64,000 nt of DNA from Polychytrium aggregatum (lineage: Eukaryota; Chytridiomycota; Chytridiomycetes; Polychytriales): assembly GCF_025602895.1 (NCBI RefSeq), contig NW_026516232.1, forward strand, positions 310,001 through 374,000, read 5' to 3'. The translations under genes were made by a program, and so were the position numbers. Below, in pieces: positions 63,756-64,000 of the stretch (position 1 is the first letter of the stretch; each line of letters starts with the position of its first letter). The notes below the pieces were generated by a model, which saw only the letters and a list, made by a program, of their open reading frames with translations, searched no databases and had not been told where the DNA came from.

Positions 63756-64000
63756 AACGACGTCCTGCGCACCGAGTTGGACCAGTTCGCAATTGCGTAT
63801 CTTGACGATATCTTGATCTACAGTGCTGACCCGTCGCAGCATGTAGAGCACGTCAAGCAGGTCCTCTCGAAGCTCCGAGCTGCAAAGCTGTATTGCAAGC
63901 TGGAGAAGTGCGAGTTCTCCAAAACCTCGGTCTCGTTCCTTGGTTTCATGGTCTCGCCCGAGGGCATCGGTATGGAGCGATCCAAGCTCTCTGCGATCTT
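63756..64000 (+). pseudogene. pol: Second A copy, RT fragment, cut by window end
   Basis: This plus-strand piece encodes RT palm sequence including YLDDILIYSADPSQH and FLGFMVSPEG. By eye it matches the A copy near 27820-28070 on the opposite strand base for base. D copy 3 is inserted in it. Confidence 0.88.

Overview
The window looks like a GC-rich fungal chromosome segment, probably from an early-diverging (zoosporic or zygomycete-like) fungus. This rests on spliceosomal genes with short GT..AG introns, AIG1-like P-loop GTPases with a Cys/His module, and Ty3/gypsy chromoviruses with chromodomain tails. The clade assignment is inference. I saw no rRNA, tRNA or CRISPR array.

Layout. Positions 1-6243 are host DNA: two divergent paralogous GTPase genes (minus strand 3768 to beyond 1; plus strand 4191-6243) share a 422 bp intergenic promoter region. 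A short 3' flank (6244-6647) follows. From 6648 to the window end, everything is nested LTR retrotransposons of six families, named A-F here. A lies on the minus strand and survives in three pieces (6648-8329, 20973-21277, 27194-30620). B copy 1 (8330-20972) is inserted in A and is itself split by F (9100-15445). C (21278-27193, plus strand) is also in A. D copy 2 (30621-35424, minus) is in the A gag gene. B copy 2 (35425-41828, minus) abuts D copy 2 on the left and the E leader on the right. Two E elements in tandem (41829-59711, plus) share their middle LTR, and a complete D copy 1 (48901-54367) sits in the leader of the second. The second E ends in the gag gene of a damaged D copy 3 (59712-63755), which ends in a second A copy (63756-64000, plus strand). 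Four insertions (F, C, B copy 1, D copy 1) have perfect 5 bp target duplications. B copy 2 does not, which suggests a recombinant or misassembled junction.

How the elements work. All six families carry Gag, protease, RT, RNase H, integrase and a C-terminal chromodomain, or fragments of these. In A, B, C, D and F, pol lies in the -1 frame of gag, with a heptamer of the GGGAAAC type followed by a hairpin spanning the gag stop codon. E has one fused Gag-Pol frame. B, C and F appear to self-prime reverse transcription: a block 39 nt after the TATA box is complementary to a primer site 2 nt beyond the 5' LTR. D and E instead have a site beginning TGGTAGC directly at the LTR edge, fitting initiator tRNA-Met. 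The E leader holds a 51/70/71 bp tandem array. LTR pairs are identical or nearly so, so the cluster is recent.
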